A stretch of 64,000 bases of DNA from JADKIH01 sp031385005. Its GTDB lineage: Bacteria > Bacteroidota > Bacteroidia > AKYH767-A > 2013-40CM-41-45. This document shows positions 1-7,877 of the stretch, piece after piece. The stretch is from contig JANNBB010000009.1 in the NCBI GenBank assembly GCA_031385005.1, forward strand, positions 1 through 64,000, given 5' to 3'. Position 1 is the stretch's first letter. Each line of letters begins with the position of its first letter. The position numbers and the translations under genes are program-made. A model generated the notes under the pieces. That model saw nothing but the letters and a program-made list of their open reading frames with translations. It was not told where the DNA came from and did not search any database.

Positions 1-546
1 GATAAATTTATCTATGTTGAAGAGAAGGATCAGTATATCTGTCCGCAGGAAAAAGTGTTGACCACCAATGGAAACCGGTATCAGAAGAAATATAAAAGGT
101 ATGTAACTGAAATAAAGCAATACAAAACCGAAGCGTGTTCGGCATGTCCGGTTCGATCACAATGCACGACAAATCCTCGAGGCAGAATCCTGGAACGATC
201 CGAGTATGCGAAAGCAATGGAGGAAAATGGCAATAGGATAAAATATGATTTAAAGAAATATTTACTAAGACAACAGATAGTAGAGAATCCCTTCGGAACA
301 ATTAAACGTCAATGGAGTATGGATCACATTCTGCTCAAAGGACTAAAAAAGAACAGCGGAGAATTCGGATTAATTTATTTCACTTACAACTTTAGAAGGG
401 TTATGAACATTTTTGGCTACAAAGAGTTAATAAAGCAGCTGAAGAAGCTGTTTTTGCGACTTTATTCACTGTGGCTCAGTGCACAGGTTAATAGAACGAA
501 ATTATTTTTCCGGACCTATTCCGGTTTAGAGGTACTGTGGGTATGA
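1..546 (+). CDS. IS1182-family transposase, C-terminal part
   Basis: The reading frame is open from base 1, so the gene begins before the window. The visible 181 residues contain the zinc-finger-like pattern ACSACPVRSQCT typical of IS1182/DDE transposases, then a region around VENPFGTIKRQW that carries the last catalytic glutamate (VE) of the DDE triad in this family, and a final YNFRR segment. The inferred role is cut-and-paste transposition of the element it lies in. The first codons are not a real start. Whether the missing N-terminal part is intact cannot be told from here. The two deletion derivatives downstream come from the same element and could be mobilised by a full-length copy. Confidence 0.8.
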   Translation, partial: DKFIYVEEKDQYICPQEKVLTTNGNRYQKKYKRYVTEIKQYKTEACSACPVRSQCTTNPRGRILERSEYAKAMEENGNRIKYDLKKYLLRQQIVENPFGTIKRQWSMDHILLKGLKKNSGEFGLIYFTYNFRRVMNIFGYKELIKQLKKLFLRLYSLWLSAQVNRTKLFFRTYSGLEVLWV

Positions 547-582
547 AAATAATTTTTACTTTTAGTTTTTGCACGAACTGCC
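1..582 (+). mobile_element. IS1182-type insertion sequence, 3' part
   Basis: This is the right-hand part of an IS whose left part lies before the window. It contains the end of a transposase frame and finishes at a terminal sequence whose reverse complement starts GGCAGTTCGTGCAAAAAC. That end matches the ends of the deleted copies at 4210-4637 and 7878-8261. Directly after it comes GTTATGCG, the start of the first gene cassette. The element therefore sits exactly at a cassette boundary. No target duplication can be assessed because the left end is missing. Confidence 0.75.
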
Positions 583-2217
583 GTTATGCGAAACCTATAG
601 GCGACATTGGAACTTCAAACATAGGATCTTTGATACGAACAGTTAAAAAAATATAAATTTAAAAATTAAACAAAATGAAAAAAATTCTACAAACACTCAT
701 CTGCATCTTTAGTATAAACATGGCTGATGCACAATGGACAACAGCCAATCTCTCTGTAGCGAGAACTTCTTTAAGTGCGACCACAGTTGGCACCAAAGCT
801 TTTTTTGCTGGAGGATATACTGGTTCTGCTTATTCTTCTAAAGTTGATATTTATGACAACAGCACGAGTCTCTGGACAACTACGAATCTCGTTTTAGCAA
901 GACGTAATTTAAGTGCTACCTCTGTTGGCACCAAAGCTTTTTTTGCTGGAGGGTTACCTGCTCCTGCTCCTGGTTCTCCTGCTTCTCCTACTTCTATAGT
1001 TGATATTTATGACAACAGCACCGGTATGTGGACAACAGCTGCCAGTCTCTCTACAGCAAGATATAATTTAAGTGCCGCAACAGTTGGCACCAAAGCTTTT
1101 TTTGCGGGAGGGTGGGCTTCTTTGAATTCTCTTAGTTCTGCAGTTGATATTTATGACAACAGCACCGGCCTGTGGACAACTGCGAGTCTTTCTATAGCAA
1201 GAGCGGGTTTAAGTGCTACCACCGTTGGTACAAAAGTTTTTTTTGCGGGAGGTATGACTGGTACTTCTTCTTATTCTTCTGTAGTTGATATTTATGACAA
1301 CAGCACGGGTCTGTGGACAACAGCGAATCTCTCTGTAGCAAGAACTAATTTAAGTGCTACCGCTGTTGGCACAAAAGTTTTTTTTGCGGGAGGGCTTATT
1401 GGTCCGTCTACAAGTCCTACTTATTATTCTGTCGTTGATATTTATGACAACAGCACAGGTCTGTGGACAACTGCGAATCTATCTCAAGCAAGAGCAGGTT
1501 TAAGTGCTACCTCTGTTGGCACGAAAGCTTTTTTTGCGGGAGGGCTAACTGGTACTTCTACAAGTCCTACTTATTATTCTATAGTTGATATTTATGACAA
1601 CAGCACAGGTTTTTGGACAACCGATAGTCTTTCTGTAACAAAAAGTTATTTAAGTGCGACCTCTGTTGGCAACAAAGTTTTTTTTGCGGGAGGGACATAT
1701 AGTAGTGGTTCATCTGGCTCTTCTTCGGTAGTTGATATTTATGATAATACTATTACAACAGGTATTAATGCTATAAATGATAACGAAGGTTTAGAAATAT
1801 ATCCGAATCCTGCCACCAATCAATTGACAATTGATAATGATCCCAATTTAATCGGGATGAAAATTGAAAATGTAGCGATTTATGATGTAAGTGGTAGAAG
1901 AGTTTACAGTGAAAATCTCGGTACCTCAAACTTTATTCCCGAAATTACCATTGATGTTTCAAAATTTTCAGCGGGAGTTTATCTCGTTAAAGTTCAGTCA
2001 GCAGAATTTATTGCAACTAAAAAACTTATTGTAGAAAAATAATTTAGTGTTTGATTGAATGACACAACTTCGCATTGACAATCGGGTATTCGCATAACAT
2101 GCGTTTGGCAAAAGTGGGGCATTTGTACTTGGCTCATCAGTTGTACTTTCTATTAGCATTCTACCAACTTTAAACAACAGTACTTTCTGCTCCCCACCTT
2201 CGCCAAGCGCAAAGCCG
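583..2217 (+). mobile_element. integron-like gene cassette 1
   Basis: The unit starts at GTTATGCGAA (583-592) and ends at the R' site of an attC-like repeat at 2217. The sequence at 2089-2098, TTCGCATAAC, is the exact reverse complement of the first ten bases. In integron cassettes the start of a cassette and the R'' box of its own attC are complementary because they pair in the circular form, so this match supports a complete cassette of about 1.63 kb carrying one gene (675-2042). No integrase is in the window. Confidence 0.65.
675..2042 (+). CDS. Kelch-repeat T9SS surface protein
   Basis: A 455-residue secreted protein. It has a signal peptide (residues 1 to about 19, ending ADA before QW), then seven near-identical repeats of about 45-53 residues. 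Each repeat holds WTT, AR, LSAT, VGTKAFFAGG and VDIYDNST elements, as in Kelch propeller blades, and seven repeats fit one closed seven-bladed propeller. A T9SS type A sorting domain follows (from about LEIYPNPATNQ to the end), so export to the surface by the type IX system is inferred. The repeats are also similar at DNA level, which suggests recent expansion or conversion. It is the only gene of cassette 1. The ligand or function is unknown. Confidence 0.85.
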   Translation: MKKILQTLICIFSINMADAQWTTANLSVARTSLSATTVGTKAFFAGGYTGSAYSSKVDIYDNSTSLWTTTNLVLARRNLSATSVGTKAFFAGGLPAPAPGSPASPTSIVDIYDNSTGMWTTAASLSTARYNLSAATVGTKAFFAGGWASLNSLSSAVDIYDNSTGLWTTASLSIARAGLSATTVGTKVFFAGGMTGTSSYSSVVDIYDNSTGLWTTANLSVARTNLSATAVGTKVFFAGGLIGPSTSPTYYSVVDIYDNSTGLWTTANLSQARAGLSATSVGTKAFFAGGLTGTSTSPTYYSIVDIYDNSTGFWTTDSLSVTKSYLSATSVGNKVFFAGGTYSSGSSGSSSVVDIYDNTITTGINAINDNEGLEIYPNPATNQLTIDNDPNLIGMKIENVAIYDVSGRRVYSENLGTSNFIPEITIDVSKFSAGVYLVKVQSAEFIATKKLIVEK

Positions 2218-2223
2218 TTATCG
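2092..2223 (+). other. attC-like recombination site 1
   Basis: R'' is GCATAAC (2092-2098) and R' is GTTATCG (2217-2223). Between them, 2101-2120 (GCGTTTGGCAAAAGTGGGGC) pairs with 2189-2210 (ending CGCCAAGCGC) with few mismatches, leaving a long central loop of about 68 bases. Length (132 bp), arm position and conserved ends fit the long attC class. The arm sequence (TTGGC/GCCAA) is of the same type as the site at 7751-7877. Confidence 0.65.
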
Positions 2224-4209
2224 GTAATTTTAACGTTCCGATTAACCGACAGTGCTAACTCAAACATTTCTCAAACAATCAACGATAAATAAACTTAACC
2301 TGATGCAACAAAGAATTTTTCTTCTTGTTTTTTTTCCTTTATTTTCTTGCGGGCAAACGACCATATCATTTTTCTTTCCTCCAGCATTAGAATTCGTTCT
2401 GCCAAAAAGCGAATGGAAGAAACAAGGGTTAAGTTACGATGAAGCGATGTGGACACCTTCAATAAAGAAATTGGTAAACTCAAAAAAAGGAATTGTGATT
2501 GACTTAAATTGCGACATAGTTCAATATCTTGATTATAACCCCGATTCGCTTTTTGTTGAATCGGAACGCGAATTGAAATATAAAGATATTCATTTTTCAA
2601 AAGAACGGATTCATGGCTTTACTCTTTACTCAATTAAAAACGATGATAAAAATTCCGCTCCTTTTTATTATTCAGTTGTTGCGATTCACCCGGAAGGGTA
2701 CTTCATCTCAATGAACATTACTGTTACAAACCTTAGTAAGAAAGAATCTGATTCTGAAGTAAGAAGTATTCTCAGCAATGCAAACATTCTTTCACCTAAG
2801 CAAATTGACCAAAAAGTTGGATTGCCAATGTCAGCGAATATTAACAGAGACAGTTTGTTTAAAGCAAGAATTGCTAAGATACGGAATGAGTATAAAAAAT
2901 ATTATAATTCAAGTCAACTTAAAGAAGAATTAAGCAAGTTAAAACCCGATGATATTATTCCAGAGGCGTATAATAATTTCAGTTATGAAAAGACCTATCT
3001 AATTTCAAAGAATGTTATGACAGGCAATTTGAGTTTAGATGAAACTTTGGATTTAGGATTACTTGACAAGAGCAGCCCTGATTTAAAATATTATGAAAAA
3101 TACATTGGAGGTATTCATGGAGAGTATATGAAATCAATTCCTATTGCAATGAAAAGAAATTTAGCAGGCATAATTAACACGGACAATTTTGACGGATATT
3201 TTCAAGCAAAATACATGGCATGCAATAAAGGAGATACAGTTTTTTGGAATACAACTCAATATTTAAAGGCAGATTCGTTTCTACTTATGTCATTCAAGAA
3301 AATAAATGGCAAATGGCAACTTTGGTATAATTCTTTTCCATTTACTCTAACCAATTCTACAGAGGCAATTATTAAACAAGATTATTCAGGCGAAACAAAA
3401 GGATGCGATGGTATGACTACTCATGATTTCCTTTTAATTTGCTCAGCAAATAATTTTCAATCACAAGAGTATTGGATTGGTTTAAGTTCAAATCCAAAAA
3501 CAAATTTCTTTACAGTCAGAGATACATTCTCATCAAATGAAAATTTTCAAATCACTTATTTCATCAGAGACGTTAACTATCCTCATGACAGAGTTTACAC
3601 CGCTGATGTTTCAGATTCTACTCTTTATACATTTGACATCAATCAATCATTGAAGAATAAGTTTACTTATGATTACATAATCTCTAAACCAGAGCTGAAA
3701 AGTTTAATTGATTCTAATTGGTTTTCACCTTCAAGAATGGAGGATTCGGAGGAAGAAAGAGAAATAGTTGTTGTAAAAAATGTTACAGTAAAATATCTTT
3801 TTAATTGGCAGCCCGAAAACAGAGTTTATCAATCGGTCTTTCAATATAGCGATATTGACAATGACGGTTATGAAGAAATTTATCGTTTTGCAATATCAAA
3901 CGGAAAAATTGTTTCGTTAAATATTTTTGAAGAAACATCCACAGGGGTTACTATTTTCCCCTCTGATGACAACACAATAAAATGGATTGAGAATACAAAT
4001 TACTGTAAGGCAATTCTCAGAATGTCTTTACAGAAAGAGAATCTTTTAGCAAGGATAAAATAACAAGTTTCAAACAAACTATCTGCTAAACTCCAATAAC
4101 ACATTTTCGTCAGAACAGCAAAACTGCCGATAACAAACACATTACCGCAACGTTTTTTCTCTTTTAATTTTATATTTTTGTAAAAAACGCTGCGGCAATA
4201 CGCTGAACG
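2218..4209 (+). mobile_element. integron-like gene cassette 2
   Basis: The cassette begins at GTTATCGG (2217-2224) and its attC-like site starts with the exact complement CCGATAAC (4127-4134). The unit is about 2 kb, long for a cassette but within the reported range, and carries a single lipoprotein gene. Its right boundary is interrupted by a MITE-like IS1182 derivative immediately after the R' G. Confidence 0.6.
2303..4063 (+). CDS. large predicted lipoprotein of unknown function
   Basis: A 586-residue protein. The start at 2303 was chosen over an upstream in-frame TTG (2252) because it places a short hydrophobic signal peptide ending in the lipobox LFSC (Cys about residue 16) at the N terminus. 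The mature part has no motif I recognise. It is polar, with DxDxDG-type turns near the end (DIDNDGYEEIYRF), which resemble FG-GAP/VCBS-type or EF-hand-like loops but are not diagnostic. It is the only gene of cassette 2 and so is probably a mobile accessory gene. An inner- or outer-membrane anchored location in the periplasm is inferred from the lipobox. Function unknown. Confidence 0.75.
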   Translation: MQQRIFLLVFFPLFSCGQTTISFFFPPALEFVLPKSEWKKQGLSYDEAMWTPSIKKLVNSKKGIVIDLNCDIVQYLDYNPDSLFVESERELKYKDIHFSKERIHGFTLYSIKNDDKNSAPFYYSVVAIHPEGYFISMNITVTNLSKKESDSEVRSILSNANILSPKQIDQKVGLPMSANINRDSLFKARIAKIRNEYKKYYNSSQLKEELSKLKPDDIIPEAYNNFSYEKTYLISKNVMTGNLSLDETLDLGLLDKSSPDLKYYEKYIGGIHGEYMKSIPIAMKRNLAGIINTDNFDGYFQAKYMACNKGDTVFWNTTQYLKADSFLLMSFKKINGKWQLWYNSFPFTLTNSTEAIIKQDYSGETKGCDGMTTHDFLLICSANNFQSQEYWIGLSSNPKTNFFTVRDTFSSNENFQITYFIRDVNYPHDRVYTADVSDSTLYTFDINQSLKNKFTYDYIISKPELKSLIDSNWFSPSRMEDSEEEREIVVVKNVTVKYLFNWQPENRVYQSVFQYSDIDNDGYEEIYRFAISNGKIVSLNIFEETSTGVTIFPSDDNTIKWIENTNYCKAILRMSLQKENLLARIK

Positions 4210-4210
4210 T
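4128..4210 (+). other. attC-like recombination site 2 (interrupted)
   Basis: R'' CGATAAC (4128-4134) is followed by an arm TTACCGCAACGTTTTTT (4142-4158) that pairs with AAAAAACGCTGCGGCAATA (4182-4200). The site ends in CTGAACG-T at 4204-4210, where an R' GTTxxxx box is expected but a transposon end begins. The central loop (TCTTTTAATTTTATATTT) is closely similar to that of the site at 5092-5181, so the two belong to one attC family. Confidence 0.6.
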
Positions 4211-4637
4211 CGTCAGACTGTGCAAAAACCTTTCATAATTTTTCTCTCCGTTCATTTGATATAATTTTTGTTTCGACCATCTTTAAAGAACAATAAATTT
4301 TTAATGGGGTTTCAAAAAGGATTTAACAGAGAGCAGACTTTACTTTTTCCGGTAAGAGTGGAAGAGATGATTCCGGAAGAGCATCCTGCTCAATGGACTA
4401 AAAAGGAACAGCGGAGAATTCGGATTAATATATTTCACTTACAACTTTAGAAGGGTTTTGAACATTTTAGGCTTCGCAGAGTTAATAAAACGGCTGCACA
4501 ACCTGATTTTACAATTTTTTTCACTGTGGTGCAATACGCATGTTAATAGAGCGAAATTACTTTCTCGGTGCTATTCCGGTTTAGAGGTAGTGTGGGTATG
4601 AAAATATTTTTTACTTTTAGTTTTTGCACGAACTGAC
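4210..4637 (+). mobile_element. MITE-like internally deleted IS1182 derivative, copy A
   Basis: About 428 bp with ends GTCAGACTGTGCAAAAAC (left) and, reverse-complemented, GTCAGTTCGTGCAAAAAC (right). It keeps the transposase start (from ATG 4304, MGFQKGFNREQ, an IS1182 N terminus) for about 31 codons, then jumps at about 4400 to the 3' coding region, out of frame, so no functional transposase remains. The 3' half is about 90 percent identical to the element ending at 582. Copy B (7878) has the same deletion junction, so the deleted form itself has moved or been duplicated. It lies exactly between attC-like site 2 and the GTTAGCGG start of cassette 3. Confidence 0.75.
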
Positions 4638-5180
4638 GTTAGCGGATATGCATAAATCCCTTGTCGCAAATTGAAACTTAAAATGAGAAATAGCATTTTA
4701 TTAATTACCATGATATTTTTACCAATCTTAGCCTTTGGACAAAAAGATTCAACAACTATTGATTTATCAATGATTCAAAGATGCTGGACAAATTCGAGAG
4801 AAGAATCAGCTCAATTTTCAATTTCTATTTTTCGTCCATGTGACTATAAATCGTTTCCACTAAGCAGATTTAGAGATCGAATACAATTTGAACCTGACGG
4901 TGAATGTTCCTATCTTTACCTTGCACCCAATGACGCTCATCATATGGTTACAGGCAAATGGATTTACGATAAACTAAAACAAAATATTGAAATAACAGAT
5001 ACATCCGGACATATTGCATACAAATTCAAAGTGATCTCAATAAGTAAAGATATGCTCAAAGTTGAAGAACAAAGATAATTAATTGCACATCCGCTAACAT
5101 CGCATTGCCACAACATTATTTTTTGACTCTTTTAATTTTTATATTTCGGTAAAAGATATTGCTGCGGCAATGCTTAAACG
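4638..5180 (+). mobile_element. integron-like gene cassette 3
   Basis: The unit begins GTTAGCGGATATGC (4638-4651). Just before its attC-like site the sequence GCACATCCGCTAAC (5085-5098) is the reverse complement at 13 of 14 positions. It is about 543 bp long with one short gene, the classic cassette layout. Both edges are occupied by IS1182-type elements. Confidence 0.68.
4683..5078 (+). CDS. small exported protein of unknown function
   Basis: A 131-residue protein. ATG 4683 was preferred to a TTG at 4671 because it begins directly at the signal peptide (residues 1 to about 19, ending AFGQ). The mature part contains a GKWIYDKLKQNIEIT segment near residue 90, resembling the strand pattern of lipocalin-like domains (a GxW followed by amphipathic strands). 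This is a suggestion only. It is the single gene of cassette 3. Function unknown. Confidence 0.65.
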   Translation: MRNSILLITMIFLPILAFGQKDSTTIDLSMIQRCWTNSREESAQFSISIFRPCDYKSFPLSRFRDRIQFEPDGECSYLYLAPNDAHHMVTGKWIYDKLKQNIEITDTSGHIAYKFKVISISKDMLKVEEQR

Positions 5181-5181
5181 T
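5092..5181 (+). other. attC-like recombination site 3 (interrupted)
   Basis: R'' CGCTAAC (5092-5098) is followed by GCATTGCCACAACATTAT (5102-5119), which pairs with ATATTGCTGCGGCAATGC (5156-5173). The site ends TTAAACG-T at 5180, where a different IS1182-type end (GTCAAACTGTCTAAAAAC) replaces the expected rest of R'. Its loop is homologous to that of site 2. Confidence 0.62.
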
Positions 5182-5930
5182 CAAACTGTCTAAAAACTCA
5201 CACCAAATTGTGCACTACTTTTCTGGTAAATGGTAGTACAAAAGTGTAAGCGAATTATATTTGCTTTATGCAATTTATACAAGGAAAAAACAGAGCTCAG
5301 AGTATTCTTTTTCCCGAATCGTTGGATCAGGTTATTGATCAGAATAACGAAGTACGCATGATCGATCTTTTTGTTGATAGTATCAATCCCATGGATTTTA
5401 AGTTTATTTTGAAAACTTCGATTGAAGGAAGACCTTCTTATGATCCGAAGGATTTGTTAAAACTTTTTGTTTACGGATACTTGAATCAAATCAGATCATC
5501 ACGAGCATTGGAAAAGGAATGCAAAAGAAACATTGAACTCATGTGGTTAATGAAGCAGCTTGCTCCGGACCACAACACCATCTCTAATTTTAGAAGAGAC
5601 AATGAGAAAGCGATTCGACAAGTGTTTCGTTACACCGTTAGCATTGCCAAGCAATTTGATTTGATTGGCGGAAAATTAATTGCGGGTGATATCACTAAAC
5701 TTCGGGCACAAAACAGTAAGAAAAATAATTTTAATGCAAGGAAGATTGAACGTCACCTGGCTTACATCGACAATAAACTGACTGAATATAATGAAACACT
5801 TGAACTGGCCGATCAGGAGAACAAACTCATCATTCAAAAACAAATTCAAAAGCAAAACGATCGCAAAAAAAAGACAATTAATTTGACGTTGCAAATACAG
5901 AACAACTTTTGACTTTAATAAAACCGATAG
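5180..5930 (+). mobile_element. second, divergent IS1182-type element, 5' part only
   Basis: The left end GTCAAACTGTCTAAAAAC resembles the ends of the elements at 4210 and 7878 but the internal sequence differs. The transposase frame starts at 5268 and breaks off near 5895-5912, and no right end is visible before the AbiE promoter. The exact right boundary is uncertain. It begins precisely at the R' position of attC-like site 3. Its deletion probably removed the start of the AbiE cassette. Confidence 0.7.
5268..5912 (+). pseudogene. truncated IS1182-family transposase
   Basis: 214 codons encode the N-terminal part of an IS1182 transposase: the MQFIQGKNRAQSILFPESL start, the DUF772-like helical block (EGRPSYDPKDLLKLFVYGYL) and the first catalytic aspartate in AGDITKLRAQNSKKNNF (near residue 143). 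The last approximately 10 residues look out of frame, and the remaining half of the protein, with the other catalytic residues, is missing. It has a -7 box TATATTTG at 5256-5263, only four bases before the ATG. It is not functional as a transposase. Confidence 0.8.
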
Positions 5931-5969
5931 AAAACAAGTAGCCCCAATTTTAAATTATGCCCCTATTAA

Positions 5970-6002
5970 TTCGTCCCAATTATTTACTATATTTGGGACG
6001 AA
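5970..6002. promoter_or_regulatory. AbiEi operator overlapping the abiE promoter
   Basis: TTCGTCCCAA (5970-5979) and TTGGGACGAA (5993-6002) form a perfect 10-bp inverted repeat separated by 13 bases. A Bacteroidota -7 box, TATATTTG (5988-5995), overlaps the right arm, and the antitoxin ATG is at 6012. AbiEi antitoxins are known to repress their own promoter by binding inverted repeats, so this is very likely the autoregulatory operator. Confidence 0.75.
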
Positions 6003-6011
6003 ACTAAACCA

Positions 6012-6614
6012 ATGGAAAGACCAATTGTAGAAAATAAAGTCGCTGAGGCTCTAAAAAAGCTACAAAAAGGGAGTATTCTGTTTGTGGATGACTTTTTGGA
6101 TTTCGGCAATTCCGAAAGCATTAAAAAGGCACTATTTAGACTTGAAGAGAAGGGCTTGCTGGTTCGCTTGGCTCACGGTATTTACCTATACCCTAAAACT
6201 GACAAAGACTTGGGCGTATTGTATCCTTCCGCAGAAGAAATCGCCATTGCCATTGCCAAAAGAGATCGAGCAAGAATAGTTCCGACAGGTATTCAGGCAT
6301 TAAACAAATTAGGTTTATCAACTCAAATTCCCTTAAAAGCCGTTTTCTTAACAGATGGAGCGGCAAGAAGTATTAAAATCGGAAGAAGAACAATCACATT
6401 TAAAAAAACAAGCCCCAAAAATCTGTTAGCAAAGGGCGAAATAAGCAGTTTGGTAATTCAGGCTTTGAAAAGCATTGGTCAAAATAAATTGGAAAATGAA
6501 AGTTTGAAAAAATTGCAAACTATTTTAAGAAAAGAAATAAAGGAAAATATCTTACACGATGCTAAACTTGCACCGGCTTGGATAAATAAAATATTAATGA
6601 GTGCAGTAAAATGA
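6012..6614 (+). CDS. abiEi: AbiEi-type antitoxin / autorepressor (type IV TA)
   Basis: A 200-residue DUF6088-like AbiEi antitoxin. It has an N-terminal winged-helix region (residues about 15-60, with FVDDFLDFG and IKKALFRLEEKGLLVRLAHGIYLYP) and a C-terminal antitoxin domain. It is expected to bind the inverted repeat just upstream and repress the operon. AbiEi antitoxins neutralise the AbiEii toxin without direct contact. Stop at 6612-6614; the toxin ATG follows at 6616, so translation is probably coupled. The pair is followed by an attC-like site, so it is most likely a cassette-borne stabilisation or phage-defence module. Confidence 0.88.
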   Translation: MERPIVENKVAEALKKLQKGSILFVDDFLDFGNSESIKKALFRLEEKGLLVRLAHGIYLYPKTDKDLGVLYPSAEEIAIAIAKRDRARIVPTGIQALNKLGLSTQIPLKAVFLTDGAARSIKIGRRTITFKKTSPKNLLAKGEISSLVIQALKSIGQNKLENESLKKLQTILRKEIKENILHDAKLAPAWINKILMSAVK

Positions 6615-6615
6615 A

Positions 6616-7617
6616 ATGAATACAGCGTGGTTAAAATTATCTAAAGAAAGAAGAATTGAAATTCTAAATCAAGCAAGTAATACTTCGGTGTTACCTGCAA
6701 TAGCTATTGAAAAGGATTGGTGGGTAACTCTATCTTTAAATGCTTCATTCTCTTTAAAATATTCATCTCATATTGTTTTTAAAGGAGGTACCTCATTAAG
6801 TAAAGGCTGGGATTTAATAGAAAGATTTTCAGAAGATATTGATTTAGCTATTGATAAAAAATTCTTTGGCTATGACGACCATATAAGTAAAAATCAAATC
6901 AAAAATTTAAGAAAACAATCTTGCGAATTTATCTCAACTACATTTTTAGCTGATTTAACAAATAAATTTACCGAATGGAATGCTATCAATGAATGCAAGT
7001 TAAATGCTCAACCAATAAATGATTCGGACAAAGATCCACAGGTAATAGAAATTCATTATAATTCCGTTTTTGATAATTCCGACTATTTGCCACAAAGAGT
7101 TTTAATAGAAGTTAGTTCACGTTCTTTAATGGAACCAAGTGAGAACAGAGAAATTAATTCAATAATTACTTCTGTGTTTCCTGACCAAGCATTTAGAACT
7201 GAGCCATTCAGTATTTCGACAGTTTTACCGCAGAGAACATTTTTAGAAAAAATATTTTTATTGCACGAAGAATTCTCACAGGAAACTGCTAAAATCCGCA
7301 TCGACAGGTTATCAAGGCACTTGTACGATTTAGAAAAATTGATGGACACAATACACGGGAAATCTGCTATCAAAGACACCGACCTATATAAAAGCATTGT
7401 AACGCACAGAGAGAAATTCAATGCGCTTCGTGGACTTGATTATGCAAATCATATTCCGAGTAAAATAAAAATTATTCCCCCGAGTGAAATAATCAACGAA
7501 TGGGAAAAGGACTATCAGACAATGGCAAAGAATATGATTTACGGAGAACCATTAAGTTTTGACGCTTTAATAAAACGAATAGAGGAACTACAAAAAAGAG
7601 TGAACGAAATAAAATAG
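6616..7617 (+). CDS. abiEii: AbiEii-type nucleotidyltransferase toxin
   Basis: A 333-residue nucleotidyltransferase. The signature GGTSLSKGW (near residue 56) followed by the DIDLAI metal-binding aspartate pair (near 75) marks the DUF1814/AbiEii fold. Characterised homologues transfer nucleotides to tRNA 3' ends, causing reversible growth arrest; that activity is inferred here. A lysine-rich helical C terminus completes the family architecture, and the length is normal. It is transcribed with abiEi and reads intact. Confidence 0.88.
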   Translation: MNTAWLKLSKERRIEILNQASNTSVLPAIAIEKDWWVTLSLNASFSLKYSSHIVFKGGTSLSKGWDLIERFSEDIDLAIDKKFFGYDDHISKNQIKNLRKQSCEFISTTFLADLTNKFTEWNAINECKLNAQPINDSDKDPQVIEIHYNSVFDNSDYLPQRVLIEVSSRSLMEPSENREINSIITSVFPDQAFRTEPFSISTVLPQRTFLEKIFLLHEEFSQETAKIRIDRLSRHLYDLEKLMDTIHGKSAIKDTDLYKSIVTHREKFNALRGLDYANHIPSKIKIIPPSEIINEWEKDYQTMAKNMIYGEPLSFDALIKRIEELQKRVNEIK

Positions 7618-7750
7618 CCAACGCATTTTGCAACCACATTTAAAAACAGCACAATCCATCACACAACCAAAGTTTTTAAATAAGCTTGCAAAGCCAACGC
7701 ACAACTACAGACCGTAATGGACAGACAAACACGACCGAAAAAAAAACGCC

Positions 7751-7877
7751 CTATAACAGCACCTTGGCAAAAAAGAGGGTTTTGTGGTTATATAAAGTTC
7801 AGTTCATCTATTAAACTTTTGTGGTGGCTTGACAGTTTTGTGCTTCTAATCCCGCTTCTTCGCCAAGCCGCAAACCA
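7751..7877 (+). other. attC-like recombination site 4 (interrupted)
   Basis: R'' CTATAAC (7751-7757) is followed by the arm CTTGGCAAAAAAGAGGG (7763-7779), pairing 14 of 17 bases with CCCGCTTCTTCGCCAAG (7851-7867). The right end reads CCGCAAACC and is then interrupted at about 7877 by the left end of a MITE-like element. The expected cassette start (complement GTTATAG) is not present before abiEi, consistent with its loss when the upstream IS was truncated. Confidence 0.6.

Noticed and set aside
2252..2302. Longer start for the cassette 2 lipoprotein
   Set aside because: It would place 17 polar residues before the signal peptide and begin with TTG; ATG 2303 gives a proper lipobox protein.
4268..4450. 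60-codon frame in MITE copy A (and the same at 7936)
   Set aside because: It is the fused transposase start with an out-of-frame tail produced by the internal deletion, not a gene.
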